Shown here piece by piece: positions 32,731-41,192 of a stretch of 64,000 nt of DNA. Below the pieces are notes generated by a model that made no database searches, was not told where the DNA came from, and saw only the letters and a list, made by a program, of their open reading frames with translations. Location: positions 124,001 to 188,000 of the forward strand of contig NZ_JAFCKF010000002.1 in assembly GCF_018130545.1 (NCBI RefSeq), read 5' to 3'. Made by a program: the position numbers and the translations under genes. The stretch comes from Bradyrhizobium tropiciagri (lineage in GTDB: Bacteria > Pseudomonadota > Alphaproteobacteria > Rhizobiales > Xanthobacteraceae). Positions within the stretch are counted from its first letter, which is position 1. Every line of letters begins with the position of its first letter.

Positions 32731-33717
32731 ATGGCGCACAATCACAGTCACGACCACAGCGGTCATTCCCACGGCCATTCGCACGCCGGACACTCCCACG
32801 CCGGCCATTCCCACGCTGGGCATTCCCATGCCGGGCACAGCCACGCGCCCGCAAGTTTCGGCACGGCCTTTGCGATCGGTGCGTCGCTCAACACCGTCTT
32901 CGTCATCGCGGAGCTGATCTTCGGCTATTCCGCCAACTCCCTGGCGCTGGTCTCCGACGCCGTCCACAATCTCTCCGATGTCATTGCGCTGCTGTTGGCT
33001 TGGGCCGGGGCGTGGCTCGCCGGCCGGCGCCCGACCGACACCCACACCTATGGCTACCGCCGCGCCTCGATCCTGGCGGCGCTGTTCAATGCCGGGCTGC
33101 TGCTGATCGCGGTCGGCGGCATCGCGGTCGAGGCGATCAACCGTTTCCGCGAGCCGGCGGAGGTCGCGAGCTGGACCGTGGTCTGGGTCGCAGCGCTCGG
33201 CATCCTGATCAATGGCGGCACTGCGCTGCTGTTCATGCGCGGCCGTGACAGCGACCTCAACGTCCGCGGCGCCTATCTGCACATGGCGGCGGACGCCGGC
33301 GTCTCGTTCGGCGTCGTGGTCGCGGCGCTCTTGATCATGGCAACCGGCTGGCAGTGGCTCGATCCGGCGATCAGCCTGGTGATTGCCGCGGTCGTGCTGC
33401 TGAGCGGCTGGGAGCTTGCCCGCGACAGCGTCAACCTCGCGCTCGACGCGGTGCCGAGGGGCATCGACCTCAAGCAGGTGAGGGAGTATCTCGCCGCGCT
33501 CGAGGGCGTCACCGAGGTGCACGACCTGCACATCTGGGCGATGAGCACCAGCGAGACCGCGCTGACCGCACATCTGGTGCGGCCCGGCGGACACGACGAC
33601 ATCTTCCTGCATCGCGTCTGCGCGGAGCTCTCGGAGCGGTTCAGCATTCACCACGCGACGCTGCAGGTCGAGATCAGCAGCGAGACCTGCCGGCTGGCGC
33701 CGGCGGAAATGGTCTAG
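32731..33717 (+). CDS. Cation diffusion facilitator, His-rich N terminus
   Basis: 328 residues. The first 40 are nearly all His, Ser, Gly and Ala, with HAGHS units repeated about five times in tandem, a metal-binding tail. Six membrane segments follow. The transport site lies in VSDAVHNLSDV (Asp76, His79, Asp83), matched by HMAADAGVSFG in TM5. A cytoplasmic ferredoxin-like domain ends the chain (VREYLAALEGVTEVHDLHIWAMS). CDF proteins exchange Zn, Co, Ni or Cd for protons; the metal is not fixed by sequence. The coding repeat itself is a 15-bp tandem repeat. Confidence 0.93.
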   Translation: MAHNHSHDHSGHSHGHSHAGHSHAGHSHAGHSHAGHSHAPASFGTAFAIGASLNTVFVIAELIFGYSANSLALVSDAVHNLSDVIALLLAWAGAWLAGRRPTDTHTYGYRRASILAALFNAGLLLIAVGGIAVEAINRFREPAEVASWTVVWVAALGILINGGTALLFMRGRDSDLNVRGAYLHMAADAGVSFGVVVAALLIMATGWQWLDPAISLVIAAVVLLSGWELARDSVNLALDAVPRGIDLKQVREYLAALEGVTEVHDLHIWAMSTSETALTAHLVRPGGHDDIFLHRVCAELSERFSIHHATLQVEISSETCRLAPAEMV

Positions 33718-33843
33718 CCGCCGTCACCATCCACTCGCATTCAATTGATCGATCGAACCGTCTCCGCGTCTTCCACGGCCGCCGACGAGGCGGCACATTG
33801 CGGCCGCGGGTAGAAGCAACCAGCGCGATCAGCGGAGGGCGAC

Positions 33844-34671
33844 GTGAAGAAGGCAATCGGTCTTGCGATGTTGATCTGGGCGGTGGCCGCGATGTCCCGC
33901 GCCGACGCCCAACCGGCGAAATCCGGCGTCGAGCGGCTCTACATCCTCAACTGCGGTGAAGGCGTTGCGGGCGACATTTCACGCTGGTCGCCCGGCGTGA
34001 ACGAAGGCAAGTCGATGAACTTCGTCGACAATTGCTACCTGATCAAGCACGCGCAGGGCTGGTTCCTGTGGGACACCGGCATTCCCGACGCGGTCGCGGC
34101 GATGCCGAACGGCCTTGCGCCCGCCGATCCCAAGGCGATCACCTGGCGGCGGCCGAAGACGCTCGCCGCGCAGCTTGACCAGCTCGGGGTGAAGCCATCG
34201 GACATCAAGGCCATGGCGGTCTCGCACACCCATCCCGATCATATCGGCAATGTCGAGATGTTTCCGGCCGCGATGCTGTACGTGCAGAAGGCGGAGTATG
34301 ATTGGCCGGGCGCCAACAACGCACCGCGCTTCAAGCCCGAGCATCCCGTCACCAAGCTCGACGGTGACCGCGACGTGTTCGGTGACGGCAGCGTGACCAT
34401 CCTGTCGACGCCGGGCCACACGCCCGGCCACCAGTCGCTGTTGGTGAAGCTGCCGCACACCGGCGCGGTCGTGCTGACCGGCGATGCCGTTCACTTCAGG
34501 GATAATTGGGACAATCGGCGGGTGCCGAGCATGAACGCCAGCAAGGAGCAGACCCTGGCCTCGATGCAGAAGATCGCCGACACGCTGACGAAAGAGAAGG
34601 CGCAGCTCTGGATCAACCACGACAAGGCGCAGCGCGACGGGCTGAAGCTGTCGCCGGAGTTCTATGACTGA
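33844..34671 (+). CDS. Exported metallo-beta-lactamase-fold lactonase-like protein
   Basis: 275 residues, GTG start. A signal peptide (VKKAIGLAMLIWAVAAMSRADA) precedes an MBL domain with SHTHPDHIGN (His128, His130, Asp132, His133), TPGHTPGHQS (His196) and LTGDAVHF (Asp214). This HxHxDH-H-D set and the overall length match N-acyl-homoserine lactonases of the AiiA/AttM group. Members of this family also act on other lactones or esters. A periplasmic location would let it quench incoming signals; that is inference. It is convergent with and overlaps the MmyB-type gene by ten bases. Confidence 0.83.
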   Translation: MKKAIGLAMLIWAVAAMSRADAQPAKSGVERLYILNCGEGVAGDISRWSPGVNEGKSMNFVDNCYLIKHAQGWFLWDTGIPDAVAAMPNGLAPADPKAITWRRPKTLAAQLDQLGVKPSDIKAMAVSHTHPDHIGNVEMFPAAMLYVQKAEYDWPGANNAPRFKPEHPVTKLDGDRDVFGDGSVTILSTPGHTPGHQSLLVKLPHTGAVVLTGDAVHFRDNWDNRRVPSMNASKEQTLASMQKIADTLTKEKAQLWINHDKAQRDGLKLSPEFYD

Positions 34672-35483
34672 GCCGCTTCGGGACCGCGCGCCTTCGACCA
34701 GTCTCGAAACATCTGCGCGGTCTGATCGTCCATCGGAAAGAAGCTCTCGATGCGCAGCTCCTGCAACGTGACGTCCTGCGGCGTGCCCAGCGTCGCGATC
34801 GTGGTGAACAGCTTGAGGCGGACGTCGCCCTTGCGGAACAGCATCGGCAGCACCGGCCCGGATGTCGGCCCCGCAGGCGGCGCGGCCAACGCCGCCTCGA
34901 CACCGTCATAGGCCAGCAGGCGCTTGAGCAAGTCGGCCGTTGCGGTGGTGCCGTCGCTGGCGGCATCGGCCTCGACGCTGCGGACGAAGTAGCCGGCGAC
35001 TTCGCTCCAGTTGGTGAGATAGGGCCGCAACACGTCGGGCGCGACCAGCGCGTCGGCGAGGTTGACCGCCGTGCCGGGAGGCAGCGGCCCGACCAGGAAT
35101 TCTACCAGCTGTCCGGCGCCTGCATTGGCGAGCAGCAGATTCCAGTGCCGGTCGACCACGACCGCCGGATAAGGCTCCTGCTGCGCCAATATGAAATCCA
35201 GCGCGTAACGGATCTGGGCGAGCTCCGGCGCGGCAAGGTCGGTATGCCGCCATACCGGCGCGAAGCCGGCCGCGACCAAGAGCGCGTTCTGCTGCCGCAA
35301 CGGCACGTCGAGCGCTGTCGCAAGCCGGATCACCATGTCGCGGCTCGGTGCCGCGCGGCCGAGCTCGAGGAAGCTCAGATGGCGCTGTGAGATATCCGCA
35401 CGCCCGGCGAGCTCGAGTTGCGAGTGGCCCTTGCGCTGCCGCCACCAACGCAGGCTGGCTGCAAAATCGCGCTGCTGCGACAT
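34662..35483 (-). CDS. XRE family regulator with MmyB-type ligand domain
   Basis: 273 residues. The helix-turn-helix is at residues ~7-65 (LRWWRQRKGHSQLELAGRADISQRHLSFLELGRAAPSRDMVIRLATAL). The rest is the MmyB-like PAS-type ligand domain (VVVDRHWNLLLANAGAGQL, FTTIATLGTPQDVTLQELRIESFFPMD), which binds fatty-acid-like ligands in characterised members. It is divergent from a DMT exporter 80 bases away. A perfect 13-bp palindrome lies three bases upstream of its ATG. Confidence 0.92.
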   Translation of the reverse strand: MSQQRDFAASLRWWRQRKGHSQLELAGRADISQRHLSFLELGRAAPSRDMVIRLATALDVPLRQQNALLVAAGFAPVWRHTDLAAPELAQIRYALDFILAQQEPYPAVVVDRHWNLLLANAGAGQLVEFLVGPLPPGTAVNLADALVAPDVLRPYLTNWSEVAGYFVRSVEADAASDGTTATADLLKRLLAYDGVEAALAAPPAGPTSGPVLPMLFRKGDVRLKLFTTIATLGTPQDVTLQELRIESFFPMDDQTAQMFRDWSKARGPEAAQS

Positions 35484-35486
35484 GAG

Positions 35487-35499
35487 TACCTGTCAGGTA
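35487..35499. promoter_or_regulatory. 13-bp palindrome, probable MmyB-type operator
   Basis: TACCTGTCAGGTA is a perfect palindrome around its central base. It lies between the divergent regulator (start 35483) and exporter (start 35563) and overlaps the regulator's ribosome-site region. Confidence 0.65.
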
Positions 35500-35562
35500 G
35501 TTGCCGGAATGATCTCGCCGGGCAAGATGCCACAAGCGAGCACGAAACGCATGGGGTGCGGG

Positions 35563-36441
35563 ATGGGCGAGTGGATCGGCGTTGCGATTGCCCTGGTCTC
35601 GAGCTGCCTCGGCGGCACGGCCGCCGCGATCACGCGTTACCTGGCCGGCAATGCCGATCCGATCACGCTTGCGATCCTGCGCTGGGCGATCGGCTTCCTC
35701 TGCGTGCTTCCCGCCGCGCTTCTGCTCGGCGCGAAGTGGCCGCAGCGTGAGGATGTGCCGGCGGTCGCCGGGCTCGGCGTCGCCTTCTTCGGCGTGTTCT
35801 TCGTGCTCTATAATCTCGCGATGTCCTACACGACGGCGGCGCGCGCCAGCCTCGCGCTGGCGACACTGCCGCTCTCGACCATGGTGGTCGGCGCGCTGCT
35901 CGGCATCGAACCGCTGACGATGCGCAAATCCGCCGGGGTCTCGATTGCGGTGCTCGGCGTGGCCGCCGCGCTGGCATCCGGGCTGTCGGCGGCGCCAGCG
36001 GGAGCATGGCGCGGCGAATTGATCATGACTGCCGCCGTGCTCTGCATGGCGTTCTACAATGTGCTGTCACGTCCGTTCATCCGCCGCTCCAGCGCGCTTG
36101 GCTTCCTCACAGTGGGCATGGGCGCGGGAGCGGCAGCTCTGTTGGCGGTGGGAGCGTTCACCGGCAGCGTGGCGACGTTGCGCGATTTCGGCCCATCGCA
36201 GTGGATTGCCGGGCTCTATCTCGGAATAGCCGGCGGCGCGCTGGCCTTCATCCTGTGGGTGCTGGCGCTGGAGCGGGCCTCGCCGACCCGTGTCGCCAAC
36301 ACCATGACGGTCAATCCGATCGCCGCCGGGCTGCTGGCGAAGCAGTTGGTCGGGGAGCCGATCACGGCCAATCTGGTGGTCGGCCTGATCGCGGTGTTCG
36401 CCGGGATCTGGATCGCGACGTCGGAGACCAAGCGGGCCTGA
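35563..36441 (+). CDS. DMT superfamily (EamA) exporter
   Basis: 292 residues from ATG 35563 (GGGG upstream); ATG 35551 in the same frame would add four residues. Ten membrane segments in two EamA repeats: SSCLGGTAAAITRYLAGNADPITLAILRWAIGFL opens the first, and ELIMTAAVLCMAFYNVLSRPFIRR the second. It probably exports a metabolite or drug whose presence is sensed by the divergent MmyB-type regulator through the palindrome at 35487. Confidence 0.9.
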   Translation: MGEWIGVAIALVSSCLGGTAAAITRYLAGNADPITLAILRWAIGFLCVLPAALLLGAKWPQREDVPAVAGLGVAFFGVFFVLYNLAMSYTTAARASLALATLPLSTMVVGALLGIEPLTMRKSAGVSIAVLGVAAALASGLSAAPAGAWRGELIMTAAVLCMAFYNVLSRPFIRRSSALGFLTVGMGAGAAALLAVGAFTGSVATLRDFGPSQWIAGLYLGIAGGALAFILWVLALERASPTRVANTMTVNPIAAGLLAKQLVGEPITANLVVGLIAVFAGIWIATSETKRA

Positions 36442-36633
36442 TCAGCTGTGTGGGGCAGACGGCGCGCTCACCGGTGCGGTGGGCACGTGCTTCGGCTTCA
36501 TCGTGCCGGCGTAGAACGACAGGGCGTACACCAGGATGATGCCGGCCAGATAGACCCCATAGGATTGCGGCGGGGTGATCGCCCATTGCATGAAGCGTCG
36601 GATCGGGTTCGGCTGGCCGGGGGCGTTGTCCAT
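36442..36633 (-). CDS. Small single-pass membrane protein, unknown function
   Basis: 63 residues from ATG 36633 (MDNAPGQPNPIRRFMQWAITPPQ). One membrane segment (YGVYLAGIILVYALSFYAG) is followed by a Pro/Ala-rich tail. It immediately abuts the end of the convergent DMT gene (stops adjacent). The ribosome site is weak. No family recognised. Confidence 0.6.
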   Translation of the reverse strand: MDNAPGQPNPIRRFMQWAITPPQSYGVYLAGIILVYALSFYAGTMKPKHVPTAPVSAPSAPHS

Positions 36634-36806
36634 GCGCTCTTGTGCGCGAAGGGCCGGGCAAAGGAAAGCGGAATCGCGGGCTCTTGAGATGCAGTTCCAC
36701 GCGAAATGGTGAGGCGGGGCGGCCTTGCAATGCCCGATCGGCGTTCGCATCTGTCACGCGACGAGCAGCCCTTCCTCCCGCACCGATTGCCCGGCATAAT
36801 CCACTG

Positions 36807-38060
36807 ATGGAACTGACGCCCCGTTTGCGCCTGATGAATTGGCTGGTCCGCCAGGGCCTCACCGGCCTGCCGGAAAACGACCTGCTGCGCGGATTCTGCG
36901 AGCGCTGCCGGGCGGCCGGCATGCCGCTGTCGCGGGCGATCGTCTTCATCGACACCCTGCATCCGATTTTCGAAGGGCGCGGCTTCCGCTGGAATGACGG
37001 CGAGAGCAACGAGGCCGATATCTTCGAATACGGCTCGACCAGCAGCGGCGAGGCCAATCAGAACTGGCGGCGGTCGGCGTTCCATCACATGCTCGAAAAC
37101 GGCCATGACGAGATGGTGATCGATCTCGCTGAGAGCCATGATTTCTCGATGATCGGCGAGTTGGCCGAGAAGGGCCATAAGCATTTCGCGGCGTTCGTGC
37201 ATCGTTTCGGTGAAGCCGGCACGATCGGCGAGATGGACTGCTTCTATTCCTACTACACCACACGCCATTCGGACGGGTTCGGCGAGCATCACATGGCGGC
37301 GCTGCGCGATCTGGTGCCGGTGCTCGGGCTTGCGATCAAGTCGGCCGCCCAGGTCGAGATCGCCCGCACGCTCGGGCGGGTCTATCTCGGCCGCGAGACC
37401 GCGGAGCAGGTGCTGCGCGGGCGCATGCAGCGCGGCATCACCGAGAAGATCAAGGCCGTGCTGTGGTACTCCGACGTGCGCGGCTCGACCGCGATCAGCG
37501 AGCGTATCGGCCCCGACGAGATCATTCCGTTCCTCAACGATTATGCGCAGGCCTCGATCGACGCGATCCACGACGCCGGCGGCGAGGTGTTGAAGCTGAT
37601 CGGCGACGGCGTGCTGGCGATGTTCACGAGCGAGAACTTGGCCAGCGCCAAGCGCGCGGCGCTGCGGGCCGAGCATCGCTTCCGCCACAACATCCGCGTG
37701 CTGAACGATCGCCGCGAGAACGAGGGCCGGCCGACTACGACAGCTTATGTCGGGCTCCACGTCGGCCAGGTGTTCTACGGCAATATCGGCAGCGAGGACC
37801 GGCTGGATTTCACCGTGGTTGGGCCCGCCGTCAACGAGGTAAGCCGGATCGCCTCGATGTGCGCCTCGGTCGATCGGGAATTGCTGACCTCGACCGATTT
37901 CCGCACCGGGCTCGACGCCGCCGGCCGCAACTATTTGGTCTCCACCGGCCGCTTCGTGCTGCGCGGCATCAGCCACGCGCAGGATCTCTACACGCTGGAT
38001 CCGGCGGTTGCCGCTGACGAGGTCGTCGGCGGCAAGTATGAGCGCTATCTGGCGAGCTAG
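36807..38060 (+). CDS. Class III adenylate cyclase with unclassified N-terminal domain
   Basis: 417 residues. The catalytic domain starts near residue 212. Metal ligands are Asp223 (WYSDVRGSTAIS) and Asp267 (LKLIGDGVLAMF). The base-selecting pair is Lys263 and Asp334 (RLDFTVVG), which predicts ATP rather than GTP, and the transition-state residues are Asn343 and Arg347 (AVNEVSRI). All are intact. Residues 1-185 have no membrane segment or signal peptide; conserved-looking acidic and aromatic stretches (IFEYGSTSSGEANQNWRRSAFHHML) suggest a soluble GAF/PAS-like sensor, but I cannot name it. No operon partner: the next gene starts 261 bases on. Confidence 0.9.
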   Translation: MELTPRLRLMNWLVRQGLTGLPENDLLRGFCERCRAAGMPLSRAIVFIDTLHPIFEGRGFRWNDGESNEADIFEYGSTSSGEANQNWRRSAFHHMLENGHDEMVIDLAESHDFSMIGELAEKGHKHFAAFVHRFGEAGTIGEMDCFYSYYTTRHSDGFGEHHMAALRDLVPVLGLAIKSAAQVEIARTLGRVYLGRETAEQVLRGRMQRGITEKIKAVLWYSDVRGSTAISERIGPDEIIPFLNDYAQASIDAIHDAGGEVLKLIGDGVLAMFTSENLASAKRAALRAEHRFRHNIRVLNDRRENEGRPTTTAYVGLHVGQVFYGNIGSEDRLDFTVVGPAVNEVSRIASMCASVDRELLTSTDFRTGLDAAGRNYLVSTGRFVLRGISHAQDLYTLDPAVAADEVVGGKYERYLAS

Positions 38061-38187
38061 AGGGCAGGGCATTACCCTTCTGCCTTTGCTCCGTTGCCAA
38101 TCCAAGGTTGTGTGGTGTAAACTCGTCCCACCATGATGACCCGTACCCTCAATATCGCATCGGTCTTCTTCCTGAGCCTGTGACGGC

Positions 38188-38205
38188 ACCGCTTTTCCAA
38201 GCGGT
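38188..38205 (+). other. Short hairpin between cyclase and dioxygenase genes
   Basis: ACCGCTT-TTCC-AAGCGGT, a perfect 7-bp stem with a 4-base loop. It has no T-tract; role unclear. Confidence 0.35.
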
Positions 38206-38321
38206 TGGAGGACGAATGTGCTGATGGCCGCACGGCCTGAGGCATTTCTTTGGACCGAATGAGCCCGACTGTTGCTGCTTCGAGCAGACGAATGTCGTTG
38301 GCTGAACGATATGAGGAATTC

Positions 38322-39146
38322 ATGCCACCCCGTGACGACGAACCCGTGCGCGCCCTCAGCGACGCGCAGATACAGCAATTCATCCAGGACGGATTTGTGC
38401 GGATCGACCGGGCCTTTCCCCGGGCGCTTGCCGACCAATGCCGTGCCATCCTGTGGCGCGATCTGCCCTGCGATCCCGCTGATCCGTCGACCTGGACGCG
38501 GCCGGTCGTTCGGCTGAGTCATTACGGTGATGAGCCGTTCAAGCTGGCCGCCAACACACCCGTACTCCATGCGGCATTTGATCAACTGGTCGGCAAGGGG
38601 CGCTGGCGCCCACGACCCAACCTCGGAACCTTTCCTGTGCGGTTTCCGAGCCCGGACGATCCGGGCGATGCCGGTTGGCATATCGATGTGAGCTTTCCCG
38701 GCGAGAGCAGCGATCCCGAAGAACGGCATCATTTCTCGTCCTGGCGGGTGAATGTCACCTCGCGCGGCCGCGCGCTGTTGATGCTGTTTCTGTTCTCCGA
38801 CGTGGCAGAGTGCGACGCTCCCACACGCATCAAGGTCGGATCGCATCTTGACATCGCACGGTTGCTCGAACCGGCCGGCGAAGCGGGCCTGTCTCACGCC
38901 GAGCTCGGCCAATCGGGCGCGGCGCTGGACCGGCCGATGGCGCTGGCAACGGGTGAAGCCGGCACGGTCTATTTGTGCCACCCATTCCTGGTCCACGCTG
39001 CGCAGATGCATCGTGGCAAGGTGCCGCGCTTTCTGGCCCAACCACCGCTCGCGCCGGCCGAACCGTTCAGGCTGGTGCGGGATGATGGCAGCTATTCGCC
39101 GGTCGAAATAGCCATTCGGCTCGCGTTGCAGGAAGGGCGGAGGTGA
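38322..39146 (+). CDS. Phytanoyl-CoA dioxygenase (PhyH) family Fe(II)/2-oxoglutarate oxygenase
   Basis: 274 residues. The start is ATG 38322 because GAGGA lies four bases upstream; earlier in-frame starts (38259, 38292) lack ribosome sites. The iron triad is His120 and Asp122 (GWHIDVSF) with His225 (HPFLVHAAQMHRG), and Arg236 (PRFLAQPPL) is spaced to bind 2-oxoglutarate. DGFVRIDRAFP is the usual N-terminal family motif. PhyH relatives hydroxylate lipids, amino acids or natural products. The downstream P-loop gene overlaps or abuts its stop, so the two form an operon. Substrate unknown. Confidence 0.87.
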   Translation: MPPRDDEPVRALSDAQIQQFIQDGFVRIDRAFPRALADQCRAILWRDLPCDPADPSTWTRPVVRLSHYGDEPFKLAANTPVLHAAFDQLVGKGRWRPRPNLGTFPVRFPSPDDPGDAGWHIDVSFPGESSDPEERHHFSSWRVNVTSRGRALLMLFLFSDVAECDAPTRIKVGSHLDIARLLEPAGEAGLSHAELGQSGAALDRPMALATGEAGTVYLCHPFLVHAAQMHRGKVPRFLAQPPLAPAEPFRLVRDDGSYSPVEIAIRLALQEGRR

Positions 39147-39151
39147 TCGCG

Positions 39152-39661
39152 ATGCGCCTGGTCATCCTTAGCGGAGCATCCGGCTCCGGAAAAACCGCCA
39201 TCGCCGAGTCGATCAGGATCGGGCGACTAGATTTCGCCGAGGTGCTGCACTTCGATAGCATCGGCGTGCCTTCGCCCGAAGTCAGACAGACGTGGGGGCC
39301 GGATGGCGCGTGGCAACGCGCGATGACGCTGGCCTGGATGGAGCGGGTCGCGGCGCTGCGTGGCAAACGTCACCGGGTGCTCTTTGAAGGGCAAATGCGG
39401 TTGGCGTTCGTGCGCGAGGCCTTGCTCGCGGCCGGCATTGCGGATGCCTGCGTGATCCTCGTGGATTGCGACGATGCGATCAGGGCGCGCCGTCTGATCA
39501 CCGAGCGTCGCCAGCCCGAGCTTGCCAACCCCGAGATGCTGATGTGGGCGAAATACCTGCGCTGGGAGGCGAACGAGGCGGGACACGAAGTGCTGGACAC
39601 ATCAGAACTTCCGCTTGAGCGCTGCGTCGAGCTGGTCTGCGCCCGTTTGACGTCCGCGTAA
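39152..39661 (+). CDS. P-loop NTPase, small-molecule kinase-like
   Basis: 169 residues from ATG 39152, eight bases after GGAGG. A GTG at 39143 overlapping the upstream stop is the alternative. The Walker A motif is GASGSGKTAIAES (residues ~8-20), a DxD-like acidic patch ends strand 2 (VLHFDSIG), RVLFEGQMRLAF resembles the substrate-side strand of gluconate/adenylate-type kinases, and VILVDCDDAIRARRLITERRQPE has the lid arginines. That arrangement points to a small kinase rather than a motor ATPase. Its coupling to the PhyH gene suggests a shared substrate. Confidence 0.8.
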   Translation: MRLVILSGASGSGKTAIAESIRIGRLDFAEVLHFDSIGVPSPEVRQTWGPDGAWQRAMTLAWMERVAALRGKRHRVLFEGQMRLAFVREALLAAGIADACVILVDCDDAIRARRLITERRQPELANPEMLMWAKYLRWEANEAGHEVLDTSELPLERCVELVCARLTSA

Positions 39662-39671
39662 GCATTGTCTT

Positions 39672-39701
39672 GCGAGGAGCCGGCCAGCGCCGGCTCCTCG
39701 C
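39672..39701. terminator. Bidirectional terminator-like hairpin
   Basis: GCGAGGAGCCGG and CCGGCTCCTCGC form a perfect 12-bp stem with a 6-base loop between two convergent genes (kinase-like and MFS). Confidence 0.75.
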
Positions 39702-39713
39702 GATGACGATCGC

Positions 39714-40958
39714 TCAGCAGCGTGCGGGCTCGCCAACCATGTCGGGCTGCCGCGTCAGCGACACCGCAGGCGACATCAGGATCACCAGCGCCTGGGCGGC
39801 GAAGATCGCGGCTGCGAGGTAGAGGCAGGCTTCGGCGCCGTAGAGGCCACCGACGATGGCGCCGAGCGCGGAGCCGAGCGGGCGGGCGCCGTAGCTCATG
39901 ATGTTGATCGCCGAGACGCGGCCGAGCAGCGAGGGCGGCGTCACCGACTGCCGTAGCGTCGTGGTCGAGATCACCCACAGGATCGGACCGACGCCGAGCA
40001 GGAAGAAGCCGAGGCCCGCGAGCAGTGGTGTCGGGAACCAGGTCGTCAGCGCCATCACGGTGGCGGCGACGAAGCCGGTCACCGGGCCGAGCCCGATCAC
40101 GGTGCCGAATGCCAGCCGCTTCATCACGCGGGTTGCGAACAGCGCGCCGACCACCATGCCGACGCCGTACATCGCAAGCGTCGTGCCGACACCGGTGGCG
40201 CTGAGCCCGAGATGGCGCACCGCATAGGGCACGAACACGGCGAGCAGCAGGAACGATGCAGTGTTGAAGATGAACTGGGTGATGAACACCGGTCGCAGCA
40301 GCGCGTGATGCATCACGAAGGCCGCGCCTTCCTTGATGTCCTGCATCGGATGACGTCGCGGGACGGGCTGGCGCGCCGGCTCGTAGAGGCCGGCGAGCAG
40401 CACGACCGCGATCGCCGACAGCGCGGCGGCGAATCCGAACGCAGGTGCCGCACCAACCCAGCCGACCAGCACGCCGCCGAGCGCGGGTCCGCTGGCGAAG
40501 GCGACGGTGCGTGCAAGCTCGATGCGGGCATTGGCGGCCGGCAATTGCTGGGACGTCACCAGCGATGGGACCAGCGCCGGTGCCGCGACGCTGTAGGCGA
40601 CCGTGCCGCAGACCGCGATGAAGCCGAGCAAAGCCAGCAGCGGCAAGGTCATCGCACCGAGCCAGAGCAACAGCAGGATCGCGGCAAGGGCAGCCGCACG
40701 TAGCGCCTCTGAGCCCGCCATCACCCAGCGCCGCGACACGCGGTCGGCGAGCAGGCCGGCGGGAATCGCAAACAGGATGAAGGGCAGCGTCAGCGCGGTT
40801 TGTAATAGGCCGGTCTGGCCTTCGCCAACGCCGAGCACCAGCACCGCGACGATCGGCGCAGCGGCAAGCGCGATCTGCTCGGCAGATTGCGCGGCGAGAT
40901 TGGACCAGGCCAGGCGATTGAAGGTGCTTGGCAGGCGAGGCGGCGTATCGGCGGACAT
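39714..40958 (-). CDS. MFS exporter, EntS/MFS_3-like
   Basis: 414 residues from ATG 40958 (MSADTPPRLPSTFNRLAWSNLAAQSAEQIALAAAPIVAVLVLG), the usual opening of this branch. Twelve membrane segments; the loop 2-3 motif is GLLADRVSRRWVMAGSEALRA. The middle loop KEGAAFVMHHALLRPVFITQFIFN is characteristic of the enterobactin-exporter-like group, which exports siderophores or drugs. Residues upstream of 40958 in the same frame are not family-like. Confidence 0.9.
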   Translation of the reverse strand: MSADTPPRLPSTFNRLAWSNLAAQSAEQIALAAAPIVAVLVLGVGEGQTGLLQTALTLPFILFAIPAGLLADRVSRRWVMAGSEALRAAALAAILLLLWLGAMTLPLLALLGFIAVCGTVAYSVAAPALVPSLVTSQQLPAANARIELARTVAFASGPALGGVLVGWVGAAPAFGFAAALSAIAVVLLAGLYEPARQPVPRRHPMQDIKEGAAFVMHHALLRPVFITQFIFNTASFLLLAVFVPYAVRHLGLSATGVGTTLAMYGVGMVVGALFATRVMKRLAFGTVIGLGPVTGFVAATVMALTTWFPTPLLAGLGFFLLGVGPILWVISTTTLRQSVTPPSLLGRVSAINIMSYGARPLGSALGAIVGGLYGAEACLYLAAAIFAAQALVILMSPAVSLTRQPDMVGEPARC

Positions 40959-41192
40959 GGCAGAATCCTTGGCAAATTCGATCTGGCCATAGTGTGTGGT
41001 TGGAAGACGTTCGATCCCACCCGTTTCCCGACAACCCAAAAACAAAAGCCCGCGTAACGGCGCAGCACCTTTTCCGTCTCGGTCCCATCTCGATTCACCC
41101 TTTCGGGGAATTGCGACCTGGAATTGCGCGGCGTCGAATTGGCGCAAGGAGTCAGTCGCTAGCCGAACTCCAGCAACGGGAGACGAGACGTC

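Noticed and set aside
32740-32850. Short tandem DNA repeats that could suggest a CRISPR array
   Set aside because: The 15-bp units are contiguous without spacers and encode the HAGHS tail of the CDF transporter.
30065-32854. A 929-codon open frame on the minus strand opposite parC
   Set aside because: It mirrors parC and recO in a high-GC genome, its product is Arg/His/Asp-rich without motifs, and parC is certain on the other strand.
36498-39041. A long minus-strand frame opposite the cyclase and dioxygenase genes
   Set aside because: No motif, spans several real plus-strand genes and an intergenic gap, so it is a GC-driven shadow.
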